Origin: Bradyrhizobium sp. WSM1417
GTDB taxonomy: Bacteria; Pseudomonadota; Alphaproteobacteria; Rhizobiales; Xanthobacteraceae
NCBI RefSeq assembly: GCF_000515415.1
Contig: NZ_KI911783.1
Span: 1,416,392-1,480,391, forward strand
DNA: 64,000 nucleotides
Direction: 5' to 3'
Shown here: positions 25,223 to 34,389 of the stretch, piece by piece
Layout of the letters: each line of letters begins with the position of its first letter
Numbering within the stretch: the first letter of the stretch is position 1
Position numbers and translations under genes: made by a program
The notes under the pieces: generated by a model
What the model was told of the DNA's origin: nothing
Database searches by the model: none
What the model saw: the letters and a program-made list of their open reading frames with translations, nothing else

Positions 25223-26107
25223 TTACAGCGACGCCGCCAGTGACGTTTTCAGTAGGGTGAGCAGCGCCTGCACCGCGGCTGCATTGCGTCGCCGCTCGGG
25301 GATCGCCGCCTTCACCCACAATTCCGGAATCGGAAACTCGCGTAGCACCGGCTTGAGCGCGCCGTCGCGCAAGGCGTCCGCGACGAGATAGTCCGATATC
25401 AGCACGATGCCGTTGCCGGCGATGGCGCTGCGCGCCAGCACTTGGCCCTCGTTGCAGGACAGCAGCGGGCTGACTTGGACGCTGATGCGGCCGCGCGGCC
25501 CGTCAAAGATCCATTCGGGGCCAGTCGGCAGAAAGCTGAGACAGCGATGCTCGACCAGATCACGCGGATGTTTTGGCGTGCCGTGTTTCTTCAAATAGGC
25601 AGGCGAGGCGCAGAGCAGCCGCTTCAGCGGGCACAGGGGCTCGTCGACGACACCGCCAAAGGAATGCGGGAAGGCGCCGATGGCGATGTCAAAGCCTTCG
25701 GTGACGGGATCGACCGGACGATCGAACAGCACGATATCGAGCTTCAGCCGCGGGTTCTGGGTCTGGAAGGCGGTGAAGACGTCCGCAAGCCGCGCGACCG
25801 TCAGCGAGGTCGGCGCCTTGATGCGCAGATGATCGACGAGATCATGGCCCTTCTCGCCCATGCGCGACAGCAGATCGGTGGCGTCGGTGACGACGCCGCG
25901 GGCGCGATGCACGTAGCGCTGGCCGGCCTCGGTCAGCCGCAATTGCCGGGTCGAGCGGTGAAACAGCGGCGTGCCGATGCGCGCCTCCAGCTGCGTGACG
26001 CGCTTGGCCACCACCGACGTCGAGACATTGAGTTTTCGCGCGGCCGCGGAGAAGCCGGCGGCGTCGGCGGTCGCGAGGAACGCCTGCAAGTTCACCAGGA
26101 TGTCCAT
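25223..26107 (-). CDS. LysR family transcriptional regulator
   Basis: 294 residues. The N-terminal winged helix-turn-helix (FLATADAAGFSAAARKLNVSTSVVAKRVTQLEARIGTPLFHR, abridged) is canonical, followed by an effector-binding domain. It is divergently transcribed from the FAD oxidoreductase and ABC transporter genes with 113 nt between, the usual LysR arrangement, so it probably controls them. A candidate operator lies at 26157-26173. Confidence 0.92.
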   Translation of the reverse strand: MDILVNLQAFLATADAAGFSAAARKLNVSTSVVAKRVTQLEARIGTPLFHRSTRQLRLTEAGQRYVHRARGVVTDATDLLSRMGEKGHDLVDHLRIKAPTSLTVARLADVFTAFQTQNPRLKLDIVLFDRPVDPVTEGFDIAIGAFPHSFGGVVDEPLCPLKRLLCASPAYLKKHGTPKHPRDLVEHRCLSFLPTGPEWIFDGPRGRISVQVSPLLSCNEGQVLARSAIAGNGIVLISDYLVADALRDGALKPVLREFPIPELWVKAAIPERRRNAAAVQALLTLLKTSLAASL

Positions 26108-26156
26108 TTCGACCTTTCGCGATTCGAGAAAGCTGATCGTCTATTTTGGCGGATTG

Positions 26157-26173
26157 TAGCTCGGTCCGAGTTA
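26157..26173. promoter_or_regulatory. Candidate LysR binding site
   Basis: TAGCTCGGTCCGAGTTA: a 17-bp near-perfect palindrome with CTCGG-T-CCGAG core and the T-N11-A form favoured by LysR regulators, centred in the divergent intergenic region. Confidence 0.5.
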
Positions 26174-26220
26174 ATTCATAGTCCGGCCCAAGCAAGAGAC
26201 TTTCAGGGACAGGACGCGCC

Positions 26221-27585
26221 ATGCAGGCCACGACGATCGAAGAACCGGCACGCCATGTGCCGCTCTACGGCGAATATGAAGTGGTCGTGCTCGGCGGCGG
26301 TCCGGCCGGCATCGTGGCGGCGGCCTCAGCTGCGCGCGCTGGGCGGAAGACGCTGCTGATCGAGCGCTACGGCTTTCTCGGCGGCATGGGCACTGCCGCA
26401 GGCGTCACCAACTTCTGCGGCCTGCACGGCAATGTCTATGGCCAGGCCCACCGGCTGGTGCAGGGCATGGCGTCCGAGCTGCTGGCGCGGATCAACCATT
26501 TGAACGGCCTCAACGCGCCGCATCTCATCCTTGGCAAGGTCTTCGCCCAGGCCTACGACACCGCCGCCTACAAGATCGCGGCCGACCAACTGCTCGCCAG
26601 TCACAAGGTGCACATTCTCTTCCACGCGCTCGGTGCCGGGGTCGTGATGGGCGCTAACAGCCGCATCGATGCGCTGATGGTCGAGACCAAGGCGGGCCGA
26701 CAGGCGGTGCGATCGGAGATCTTCATCGATTGCTCCGGCGACGGCGATCTCGCGGTCTGGGCCGGCGCGCCGTTCGAATTCGGCGACGAGCACGGCCATC
26801 CGATGTATCCCTCGATGATGCTCCGCCTCAACGGCATCGATCCCGCGAAGGCCGGCGATGCCTGGCGCACCATCCCGCAATTGATGGAGCAGGCCACCGC
26901 CGCCGGCACCCACACATTCCCGCGCAAGAGCGCGATCGTGCGGCCGCAGAAATCCGGCATCGAATGGCGGGTGAATTTCACCCAAGTGGCGCGCGAGGAC
27001 GGCCATGCCATCAACGGCATCGAGCCTGACGATCTCACCCGTGGCGAGATCGAGGGCCGCAAGCAGGCGCTGGCCGCGTTCGAATTCCTGCGCACCGTGC
27101 CGGGCTTTGAAAAATCCTACATCGTCGATCTGCCGCCGCAGCTCGGCATCCGCGAAACCCGCCGCATCACCGGCGGCTATCAGCTCAGCGGCGAGGACGT
27201 GCTCGGCTGCGCCTCGTTCGAGGATTCCATCGGGGTCAATGGCTGGCCGATCGAGGCCCATGTCCCCGGCGACGTCGTCTTCACCTTCCCGCCGATCCCG
27301 GAATCGCGCGGGTATAACGAGCTGCCTTACCGCATGCTGGTGCCCGAAGGCGTCGACAATCTTCTGGTCGCCGGCCGCTGCGCCTCGATGACCCATGAGG
27401 GCCAATCGGCGGCGCGGGTCTCCGGTGCCTGCTTCGTGATGGGCGAGGCGGCCGGTTCCGCCGCAGCGCTGGCGCTCTCCGGAAACCGGATCCCGCGTGA
27501 CATCCCCGTTGAAAAGCTGCAGGAAACGTTGAAACAACAGGGCGCCTTCATCGGACGGGACCAGCCCGTGCCCGAGGGCCTGTAA
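26221..27585 (+). CDS. FAD-dependent oxidoreductase
   Basis: 454 residues. N-terminal dinucleotide fold VVVLGGGPAGIVAAASAARAG (residues ~22-42) followed by LLIERYGFLGGMGTAAGVTNFCG, the FAD_oxidored pattern; IDCSGDGDLAVWAGAPFEFG and a C-terminal FAD segment LLVAGRCASMTHEGQSAARVSG. The substrate is unknown. It is the first gene of an apparent operon with an ABC transporter (33 nt to the next gene), so it may oxidise the compound that transporter imports. Confidence 0.88.
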   Translation: MQATTIEEPARHVPLYGEYEVVVLGGGPAGIVAAASAARAGRKTLLIERYGFLGGMGTAAGVTNFCGLHGNVYGQAHRLVQGMASELLARINHLNGLNAPHLILGKVFAQAYDTAAYKIAADQLLASHKVHILFHALGAGVVMGANSRIDALMVETKAGRQAVRSEIFIDCSGDGDLAVWAGAPFEFGDEHGHPMYPSMMLRLNGIDPAKAGDAWRTIPQLMEQATAAGTHTFPRKSAIVRPQKSGIEWRVNFTQVAREDGHAINGIEPDDLTRGEIEGRKQALAAFEFLRTVPGFEKSYIVDLPPQLGIRETRRITGGYQLSGEDVLGCASFEDSIGVNGWPIEAHVPGDVVFTFPPIPESRGYNELPYRMLVPEGVDNLLVAGRCASMTHEGQSAARVSGACFVMGEAAGSAAALALSGNRIPRDIPVEKLQETLKQQGAFIGRDQPVPEGL

Positions 27586-27618
27586 CCGACTGCAAGATAA
27601 CGACGGCGAGGAAACGAA

Positions 27619-28623
27619 ATGACCGGAATTGTGCGGCTCGCGCTAGCTGGCCTTATGGCGATCACAGCGATGGGCACGGCCCGAGCCGAGGACGCGCTGA
27701 AGGCCAGGATCGGGGTGCTCAGGCTATCCTCCTCCGCGCCGGTCTTCATCGCGCAGGACAAGGGCTATTTCCGCGAGGTCGGCCTGGACGTCGAGCTGAA
27801 ATTCTTCGATGCGGCGCAGCCGATCGCGGTGGCCACCACCTCAGGCGACATCGATTTCGGCGTCACCGCCTTCACCGCCGGTCTTTACAATCTCGCCGGC
27901 AAGGGCGTGCTCAAGGTGATCGGCGGCATGAGCCGCGAGAAGGCCGGTTATCCCCTGATCGGCTATTTCGCCAGCAACAACGCCTATGCGAGCGGCCTGA
28001 AGACGCCGAAGGATCTCGCCGGCAAACGCGTGGCGATGACGCAGGTCGGCTCCTCCTTTCACTATTCGCTCGGCCTGCTTGCCGACAAATACGGCTTCAA
28101 GCTCGCCGACGTGAAGATCGTCCCGCTGCAATCGCTGTCGAATGCGGCGGCCGCGCTGAAGGGCGAGACGGTGGATGCGGCGCTGCTGCCGATCTCCACC
28201 GCGCGAAAGCTGATGGATGACGGCGGTGCGAAGTTTCTTGGCTGGGTCGGCGACGAGACACCCTGGCAATTGGGCGCGGTGTTCGCCTCGCCGAAGACGC
28301 TGACCAACAAGGTGCTGGTGACGAAGCTGCTCGGCGCTTTGGCAAAGGCCGACCGCGAATATCACGACGTCATCCTTGCCGCGATGAAGGACGGCGTCGC
28401 GCCGATCAATGACAAGACAAAGCCGCTGCTGGAGATCATCGCCAAATATACGAACCTGCCGGTCGAGCAGGTGGTCGGCAATTGCGCCTATATCGATCCC
28501 GACGGCAAGCTGGATGTGAAGAACGTCGACAATCAGATCAAATGGCTCCAGGAGCAGGGTTTTGCCGACAAGGGCTTCGACGCGAATGCGATCATAGCCA
28601 AGGAATTTGTGAAGGCGGATTGA
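27619..28623 (+). CDS. ABC transporter substrate-binding protein (NMT1/SsuA type)
   Basis: 334 residues with a signal peptide ending A-R-A-E. The NMT1/THI5-like fold is seen in KARIGVLRLSSSAPVFIAQDKGYFREVGLDVEL (abridged) and in GDIDFGVTAFTAGLYNLAGKG. Family ligands include sulfonates, nitrate, taurine, pyrimidine precursors and aromatic acids. It belongs to a complete transporter with the next two genes. Confidence 0.92.
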   Translation: MTGIVRLALAGLMAITAMGTARAEDALKARIGVLRLSSSAPVFIAQDKGYFREVGLDVELKFFDAAQPIAVATTSGDIDFGVTAFTAGLYNLAGKGVLKVIGGMSREKAGYPLIGYFASNNAYASGLKTPKDLAGKRVAMTQVGSSFHYSLGLLADKYGFKLADVKIVPLQSLSNAAAALKGETVDAALLPISTARKLMDDGGAKFLGWVGDETPWQLGAVFASPKTLTNKVLVTKLLGALAKADREYHDVILAAMKDGVAPINDKTKPLLEIIAKYTNLPVEQVVGNCAYIDPDGKLDVKNVDNQIKWLQEQGFADKGFDANAIIAKEFVKAD

Positions 28624-28639
28624 GAGTAGAACGCAGCCT

Positions 28640-29413
28640 ATGGACCTGATCGCCAACCACATCACCCATCGTTTCGGCGAACTCGCCGTGCTCGACGACG
28701 TCTCGTTCACCGTCAGCGCGGGCGAGGTGGTGGCGATCGTGGGGCCCTCGGGCTGCGGAAAGAGCACGCTGCTGTCGATACTGGGCGGGCTGTTACTGCC
28801 GACCTCCGGCGCGCCCGAGCTGCGTGGATCGCCGCCGGCGGACAGTCTCAATCCTCTCACCTTCGTGTTCCAGGACTTCGCGCTGCTGCCCTGGGCCAAT
28901 GTGGAGGAGAACGTCGAATTCCCGCTGCTGCACACCCAGCTCTCGGCCGTGCAGCGCCGCGCGCTGGTCGACGATGCCTTGCGCCGCACCGGCCTGACCG
29001 ATTTTCGCAAAACCTATCCAAAGCAGCTGTCCGGCGGCATGCGCCAGCGCGTCGGCATTTCGCGCGCGCTCGCGGTCCGGCCGGCCATTCTCTTGATGGA
29101 CGAGCCGCTCTCGGCGCTGGATTCGCAGACCCGCGAACTGCTGATGGAGGATTTCGTCCGGCTGCTCGCCGATGGCGGCATGGGCGCGGTCTATGTCACG
29201 CATAATCTCGAAGAGGCGGCGCGGCTTGCCGACCGGATCGTGGTGCTGTCGCGGCGTCCAGGCCGCATTCGCGAAGTCGTGGCGGTGCCGATGACGCGCA
29301 CTGAGCGCGGTGACATTGCAGCCCGTGAAAAGCTGCTCGCGCTTCAGAACCAGATCTGGTCGCTGATTCGCAACGAGGCGATCGATGCCGAGCGCGAGGT
29401 TCAGCATGCTTGA
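28640..29413 (+). CDS. ABC transporter ATP-binding protein (SsuB/TauB type)
   Basis: 257 residues. Walker A GPSGCGKST (~residue 36), Q-loop FVFQDFALLPW, signature LSGGMRQRVGISRAL, Walker B ILLMDEPLSALD and H-loop YVTHNLEEA. It energises uptake of the ligand bound by 27619-28623. Its stop overlaps the permease start by eight bases. Confidence 0.95.
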   Translation: MDLIANHITHRFGELAVLDDVSFTVSAGEVVAIVGPSGCGKSTLLSILGGLLLPTSGAPELRGSPPADSLNPLTFVFQDFALLPWANVEENVEFPLLHTQLSAVQRRALVDDALRRTGLTDFRKTYPKQLSGGMRQRVGISRALAVRPAILLMDEPLSALDSQTRELLMEDFVRLLADGGMGAVYVTHNLEEAARLADRIVVLSRRPGRIREVVAVPMTRTERGDIAAREKLLALQNQIWSLIRNEAIDAEREVQHA

Positions 29414-30230
29414 TCGCGCTCCGGCGGGACCATCTGCGAAGGATGAAGCGGTCCGACGCGTCCGCTTTCGCGGCGCCGGCTTCGTGCCGGCGAGCAGCCG
29501 CTTTGGCGGCTGGATCGCGCTCGCGCTGGTCATTGCGATCTGGCAGGCGGCCGGCAGCACCGGCCTCGTCAATCCGCTGTTCCTGCCGCCGCCATCGGCG
29601 ATCGCGCGTGCGATCTACCAGCTCGCGATCTCGGGCGCGCTGTGGCAGCACCTTTCCGCGTCGCTCCTGCGCATCGGTGTCGGCTGGCTGCTCGGCACGG
29701 CGGCCGGTGTGGCGGTTGGCTTTGCCATCGGCCTGTCGCGTCTGGCGCGCAGCGTCGGCATCACCTTCATCTCGGCGCTGTTCCCGATCCCGAAGATCGC
29801 GCTGCTGCCGCTGTTGATCCTCTGGCTCGGCATCGGTGAAGAGCCCAAGATCGCGACCATTGCGCTCGGGGTGTTCTTCTCGACCGCGATCTCGGTCTAT
29901 AGCGGCGTCGACGCCGTGCCGCGCAACCTGATCCGCATGGCGCAGAGCTTCAACGTGCCGTTCGCCACCATCGTGCGCAAGGTGGTGTGGCCGGGCGCGC
30001 TGCCCGCGATCCTCGCCGGCTTCCGCATCACGTCGTCGGTGGCGCTGCTGCTCGTCGTTAGCGCCGAGATGATCGGCGCGCAGTACGGCATCGGTGCGTT
30101 CGTGCTGCAGGCCGGCAATTTGATGCAGACGGATCAGCTGCTCGCGGGCGTGGTGATTCTGTCGGTGTTTGGGTTGATGGTAGGGCGGGTGATCAACTGG
30201 CTGGAGATGCGGCTGTTGCACTGGCGATGA
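29406..30230 (+). CDS. ABC transporter permease (SsuC/TauC type)
   Basis: 274 residues from ATG 29406, overlapping the ATPase gene end (ATGCTTGA). About six membrane segments (ALVIAIWQAAG, WLLGTAAGVAVGFAIG, FISALFPIPKIALLPLLILWLGIG, VALLLVVSAEMIG, LAGVVILSVFGLMVG). The EAA-like loop is seen at AQSFNVPFATIVRKVVWPGALPAIL (abridged). Last gene of the operon. Confidence 0.94.
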   Translation: MLDRAPAGPSAKDEAVRRVRFRGAGFVPASSRFGGWIALALVIAIWQAAGSTGLVNPLFLPPPSAIARAIYQLAISGALWQHLSASLLRIGVGWLLGTAAGVAVGFAIGLSRLARSVGITFISALFPIPKIALLPLLILWLGIGEEPKIATIALGVFFSTAISVYSGVDAVPRNLIRMAQSFNVPFATIVRKVVWPGALPAILAGFRITSSVALLLVVSAEMIGAQYGIGAFVLQAGNLMQTDQLLAGVVILSVFGLMVGRVINWLEMRLLHWR

Positions 30231-30240
30231 GGTTTACTCC

Positions 30241-30320
30241 GTCGTCGCGAGCGCAGCGAATCAATCCAGACTGTCGCCGTGGAAAGATTCTGGATTGCTT
30301 CGCTGCGCTCGCAATGACGA
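30241..30320. repeat. Dispersed palindromic repeat, family A copy 3
   Basis: GTCGTCGCGAGCGCAGCGAA ... TCGCTGCGCTCGCAATGACGA arms with the AATCCAGA / TCTGGATT core shared with copies 1 and 2. It lies between the convergent ABC permease and gentisate dioxygenase genes. Confidence 0.9.
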
Positions 30321-30338
30321 TGCTACCAGCAGCGCACC

Positions 30339-31379
30339 TCACGCATTCCCGCGATCTTCCCGAAACAGATCCAGCTTCTGCTGCACGGGCCGATCCGAGA
30401 AGCTGAACAGCACCGCGTCCATGTCAGCCTCGTGCGTCACCCATTGCCAGCTCGGCACCACGAACAAATCGCGCGGGCCCCATTCGAAGGTCGCGTCGCC
30501 GATGCGGGTGCGGCCGTGGCCTTCGATCGGACAGAACACCGTTGCGTCTGTCGCGCGATAGCGCGCGGTCTTGAAGCCCTTCGGCAGCAACTGGATGAAG
30601 GTGCCGATGGTCGGCATCGCGAAGTCGCCGGTCTCGGGGTTGCTGAACTTCAGCTTCAGCCCGTGACAGGCGTCCCATTCCTGGCTCGTGCGGGCTTTCT
30701 CCAGTGCCTCGCGCGTGTAGGCATAGGGATAGCTGAAGATCGGCGAGGTCTTCGAGCTCCGCTTCACGTCGACCGGCAGCAAATTGTGGCCGTAGCGCGC
30801 AAAGCTGTCGCCGGCGGGCCTTGTAATCTTCTGCTGGTCCTCTTTGGAGCCTTCCGCGAAGGAGCAATCGAAGAACTGCACCAGCGGAATGTCGAGACCG
30901 TCGAGCCAGAACATCGGCTGATCGGTCTCGTTGGAATGATCGTGCCAGGTCATCGAGGGCGTGATGATGAAGTCGCCGGGCTCCATCGCGGTGCGCTCGC
31001 CGTCGACCGCGGTGTGGGCGCCCTTGCCTTCGAGCACGAAGCGCAGTGCCGATTGGCTGTGCCGGTGGGCGGGCGCGACGTCGCCGGGCACCACCATCTG
31101 CACGCCGGCATAGAGCGACGTGGTGATTTTCGACTGCCCGCGCAGGCCGGGATTCTCCAGCACCAGTACGCGCCGCTCGGCTTCTTTCGCCGTGATCAGC
31201 TTGCCGGCTTCGGTCATGTAGTCGCGGATGATGTCGAACTTCCACAGATGCGGCCGGCAGGCGCTCTTCGGCTCCGGCGTGATCAAATCGCTCATGACGG
31301 TCCAGAGCGCGGTGAGATTCTCGCCGTCGATCTTCTTGTAGAACGCCTCGCGTTCCGGCGTCTTGGTCACGGCTTCCAT
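30339..31379 (-). CDS. gtdA: Gentisate 1,2-dioxygenase
   Basis: 346 residues; bicupin Fe(II) enzyme that cleaves the gentisate ring between C1 and C2 to give maleylpyruvate. The metal motif PAHRHSQSALRFVLEG (~residues 102-117) is diagnostic, followed by GDFIITPSMTWHDH; the second cupin half has MPTIGTFIQLLPKG and VFCPIEGHGRTRIG. A GGGAG site precedes ATG 31379. A promoter (TTGACG, 16 nt, TATACT) lies 30 to 58 nt upstream. It is divergent from the isomerase gene. Confidence 0.95.
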   Translation of the reverse strand: MEAVTKTPEREAFYKKIDGENLTALWTVMSDLITPEPKSACRPHLWKFDIIRDYMTEAGKLITAKEAERRVLVLENPGLRGQSKITTSLYAGVQMVVPGDVAPAHRHSQSALRFVLEGKGAHTAVDGERTAMEPGDFIITPSMTWHDHSNETDQPMFWLDGLDIPLVQFFDCSFAEGSKEDQQKITRPAGDSFARYGHNLLPVDVKRSSKTSPIFSYPYAYTREALEKARTSQEWDACHGLKLKFSNPETGDFAMPTIGTFIQLLPKGFKTARYRATDATVFCPIEGHGRTRIGDATFEWGPRDLFVVPSWQWVTHEADMDAVLFSFSDRPVQQKLDLFREDRGNA

Positions 31380-31402
31380 GGTGCGGCTCCCGTCGTTTTG
31401 TT

Positions 31403-31437
31403 GATTGACAGTATACTTACGATCTAGGTAGCGTCAA
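31403..31437 (-). promoter_or_regulatory. gtdA promoter with operator copy 1
   Basis: On the minus strand TTGACG (31437-31432), 16-nt spacer, TATACT (31415-31410). The segment 31403-31428 (contains TTGACAGTATACTTAC on plus) is identical in 25 of 26 bases to 35540-35565. The central AGTATACT is a perfect palindrome. The overlap of -10 and operator suggests repression; the MarR gene nearby is the best candidate. Confidence 0.65.
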
Positions 31438-31470
31438 CGTGCCGAACAAGAATGAAACGGGAGGGTTCCG

Positions 31471-32103
31471 ATGAAGCTGCACGGCTATTTCCGCTCCAGC
31501 GCCGCCTACCGGGTACGGATCGCGCTGAACCTCAAGGGCCTCGGTGCCGAGCACCTGCCGCATCACCTTCGCGAGGGCGAGCAATGCGCGCCCGCCTATC
31601 TCGCCATCAATCCGCAGGGCCTGGTGCCCGCGCTGGAGAACGATGCGGGCGCAGTGCTGACCCAATCGGTCGCCATCATCGAATGGCTCGACGAAACCCA
31701 TCCCAACCCGCCGCTGTTGCCGAGGGATGCGTTGCAGCGCGCCAAGGTGAGGGCGTTCGCGTTGGCGATCGCCTGCGACACTCACCCCGTGCAGAATCTG
31801 AAGGTGCTGGCGCGGCTACGCGAGCTCGGCCTGGCCGAGGAGAAGGTTCAGGACTGGGCGGCGTGGGTTAACCGCGAGGGGCTCGCGGCCTGCGAGACGC
31901 TGATCAGAAACGAGCCGGGCCCGTTCTGCTTCGGGGATGCGCCGACGCTCGCCGATCTCTGCCTGGTGCCGCAGCTCGCCAATGCGCGCCGCTTCGGCGT
32001 CGACGTCTCCGCCTATCCGCGTCTGCTGAAGGCGGAAGCTGCGGCCAAGGCGCTGCCGGCGTTCGTCAACGCCGCGCCGGAGAAGCAGCCCGATGCCGAG
32101 TAA
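31471..32103 (+). CDS. maiA: Zeta-class glutathione transferase, maleylpyruvate/maleylacetoacetate isomerase
   Basis: 210 residues, GST zeta type: FRSSAAYRVRIALNLKGL (glutathione motif, here S-S-A-A-Y-R), NPQGLVPALE, TQSVAIIEWLDE, and the C-terminal helical domain with PTLADLCLVPQLANARRF. Cis-trans isomerase of maleylacetoacetate or maleylpyruvate. Lying opposite gentisate dioxygenase, the second activity (NagL-like), turning maleylpyruvate into fumarylpyruvate, is the better guess. It overlaps the MarR gene by 11 nt. Confidence 0.9.
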   Translation: MKLHGYFRSSAAYRVRIALNLKGLGAEHLPHHLREGEQCAPAYLAINPQGLVPALENDAGAVLTQSVAIIEWLDETHPNPPLLPRDALQRAKVRAFALAIACDTHPVQNLKVLARLRELGLAEEKVQDWAAWVNREGLAACETLIRNEPGPFCFGDAPTLADLCLVPQLANARRFGVDVSAYPRLLKAEAAAKALPAFVNAAPEKQPDAE

Positions 32104-32605
32104 GCCTGCCCCTCCGATCACGATAGACGCGGTCTACGCCGCGCCGGGCTATCTGTTCCGGCGCATGCAGCAGATCGCCGTCTCGATCTTCATGGAGGAG
32201 TGTAAGGCGTTCGATCTGACGCCGGTGCAATACGCGGCGCTGATCGCGATCCACACCCATCCCGGCATCGACGCGACGCGGCTGTCCGCGGTGATCGCCT
32301 TCGACCGCTCCACGCTCGGCAGCGTGATCGAGCGGCTTCAGGCCAAGGATTTCGTCGAGCGCAGGCCGGCGCCGGAAGACAAGCGGATCAAGCTGCTCTA
32401 TCTGACCAAATCAGGCGCGGCGATCCTGCGTGACATCATTCCCGCCGTCGAACGCGCCCAGGCGCGGATGCTCGAGCCGCTCAAGCCTGCGGACCGCAAG
32501 GCGTTGATGGGGCTCCTGGTGCAGCTCGTCGATCTCAACAACGAGGCATCGCGGGTGCCGCTCCGGGCGGAGGACGCGCGGGAGCATCTGGGGAAGGCGG
32601 GGTGA
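32093..32605 (+). CDS. MarR family transcriptional regulator
   Basis: 170 residues. The winged helix is clear: LTPVQYAALIAIHTHPGIDA, LSAVIAFDRSTLGSVIERLQ (recognition helix) and the wing FVERRPAPEDKRIKLLYLT. Overlaps the isomerase gene, so they are cotranscribed. MarR proteins often sense aromatic acids or their CoA esters. Its natural targets would be the two near-identical sites upstream of gtdA and the monooxygenase gene (inference). Confidence 0.93.
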   Translation: MPSKPAPPITIDAVYAAPGYLFRRMQQIAVSIFMEECKAFDLTPVQYAALIAIHTHPGIDATRLSAVIAFDRSTLGSVIERLQAKDFVERRPAPEDKRIKLLYLTKSGAAILRDIIPAVERAQARMLEPLKPADRKALMGLLVQLVDLNNEASRVPLRAEDAREHLGKAG

Positions 32606-32624
32606 GGGGGGCGTCAAATACCGC

Positions 32625-32745
32625 CGTCGTCCCGGCGAAGGCCGGGACCCATAACCACCGAGTTTGGTTTGGCGAAGACAGGCAATGACCTTCTAGCGCC
32701 ACACTGCTGCCCCGGCGTATGGGTCCCGGCCTTCGCCGGGACGAC
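32625..32745. repeat. Dispersed inverted repeat, family B copy 3
   Basis: CGTCGTCCCGGCGAAGGCCG left arm and CCGGCCTTCGCCGGGACGAC right arm with GGACCCATAACCACCGA inside, between convergent MarR and ligase genes. Confidence 0.92.
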
Positions 32746-32775
32746 ACTGAGGGCGCGGCGGCCGAGTGCGGAGGC

Positions 32776-34389
32776 TTACATCCGCAACAACGCCTGCCGG
32801 TCGATCTTCCCCGTGCCGGTCTTCGGCAGCTCGTCGATGAAGATCACCTCACGCGGATATTTGTACGGAAGCAGCTTGCCCTTCACGTAATCCTGCAGCC
32901 TGCGGGTCGCTTCGCTTTGATCGGCCGCGCGGCTGTTCATCACCACGACCGCCTTCAGGGTCATGCGCCGGTCCGGCAGCTCGGCGGCGAACACCGCGCA
33001 TTCGCGGATGTCTGGATGGTCGGAGAGGCACAGCTCGACCTCGAGCGGGTAGACCCACTGGCCGGATATCTTGATGAGATCGTCGGCGCGGCCGCGGAAG
33101 AAGTGAAAGCCGTCGGCATCGCGCACGAAGCGGTCGCCGGTGTAGATCCAGCCGCCTTCGCGGATGGTCTCGGCGGATTTGTCCGGCCGGTTCCAGTACA
33201 GCGGCGTGTTGGAATCGCCGCGTACCCACAAGATGCCTTCCTCGTCGTCGGCGACATCGCGGCCGTCCTTGTCGCGCAGCGCGACCTCGTAGCCGGGCAC
33301 GCGCAGGCCGGCCGCGCCGAGCTTCTTCCGCTCGATGCGGTTGGAGAGATAGATGTGCAGCACCTCGGTCGAGCCGAGGCCTTCGACAATCTCGAGACCG
33401 GTGAGCGTCTTCCAGCCGTTGAAAACGTCGGCCGAGAGCACCTCGGCGGCTGAGAGCGCCATGCGCAGCGACGAGAAGTCGGTCTTGTTCGCACCCTCGG
33501 CCTTGGTCAGCGATGTATAAAGCGTCGGCAGGCCGAAGAAGACCGTCGGCTTGTACTGCTCAATCGCCGAAAAGATCGCCGCAGGCTTCGGCTGGCCCGG
33601 CAACAGCAGCGTGGTCGCGCCCGCCGAGAACGGGAAGGTGATCGCGTTGCCAAAGCCATAGGCGAAGAAGATTTTTGGCACCGAGAAGCAGATGTCATAC
33701 GGCGTCAGCTTCAAGACGTTCTGCGCAAAGGCGACCTCGCTATAGGCCATGTCGTGCTGGAGATGCACGATGCCCTTGGGCCGGCCGGTCGACCCGGACG
33801 AGTACATCCAGAACGCCATCTCGTTGCGATGCGTGTCGGCCTCCGCGAGCTCAGTCGGAAATTGCGGGAGCCAGCCTGCGGCGGAAACGGCGTTCGGCGC
33901 GGCGTGATCGCTCGCCGGGCCATTGACGACGATCAAGGTGTGCAGGCTCGTGTCCTTGCAGGCCTCAGCGTTGAATCGTGCACAGAACTCGGCATCCGCC
34001 ACCGCGACAGAAGCGCCGGAATCGGCGAGATAGAATTGCAGCAGATCCGGCGGCGTCAGCGTGTTGATCAGCAATGGCACGAAGCCGGCGCGCACCGCGC
34101 CGAAGAACGCGGCCGGATAGGCCGGGGTATCGTCGAGGAACAGCAGCACGCGATCGCCGCGCTTGAGGCCGAGCGAGGCAAAGCCGTTACCCCAGCGGCA
34201 GGCTTCCGCGCAGAGTTCGGCGTAGGTGCGCGTGCCCGCGGGGCCAATGAGCGCGAGCTTGTCGCCGCGGCCTTTGCCGACATTGTCGAACAGCACGCGG
34301 CTGGCATTGTAGACCTGCGGAACGGAAAAGCCGATCTCGCGCGCGCCCGCGCTGTCGGCGGGCACCTGGTCGTTAATCTGCCCGCTCAT
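32776..34389 (-). CDS. Benzoate-CoA ligase family protein (hydroxybenzoate/salicylate-CoA ligase candidate)
   Basis: 537 residues from ATG 34389. ANL ligase: MYSSGSTGRPKGIVHLQHD (P-loop), FGLPTLYTSL, LSAAEVLS, GLGSTEVLHIYLSNR, and YTGDRFVRDADGFHFFRGRADDLIKISGQWV-type hinge (abridged), ending PKTGTGKIDRQ with the catalytic Lys. It is close to benzoate- and 4-hydroxybenzoate-CoA ligases. The start overlaps the monooxygenase stop (ATGA), so aryl-CoA formation and hydroxylation are coupled. Confidence 0.9.
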   Translation of the reverse strand: MSGQINDQVPADSAGAREIGFSVPQVYNASRVLFDNVGKGRGDKLALIGPAGTRTYAELCAEACRWGNGFASLGLKRGDRVLLFLDDTPAYPAAFFGAVRAGFVPLLINTLTPPDLLQFYLADSGASVAVADAEFCARFNAEACKDTSLHTLIVVNGPASDHAAPNAVSAAGWLPQFPTELAEADTHRNEMAFWMYSSGSTGRPKGIVHLQHDMAYSEVAFAQNVLKLTPYDICFSVPKIFFAYGFGNAITFPFSAGATTLLLPGQPKPAAIFSAIEQYKPTVFFGLPTLYTSLTKAEGANKTDFSSLRMALSAAEVLSADVFNGWKTLTGLEIVEGLGSTEVLHIYLSNRIERKKLGAAGLRVPGYEVALRDKDGRDVADDEEGILWVRGDSNTPLYWNRPDKSAETIREGGWIYTGDRFVRDADGFHFFRGRADDLIKISGQWVYPLEVELCLSDHPDIRECAVFAAELPDRRMTLKAVVVMNSRAADQSEATRRLQDYVKGKLLPYKYPREVIFIDELPKTGTGKIDRQALLRM

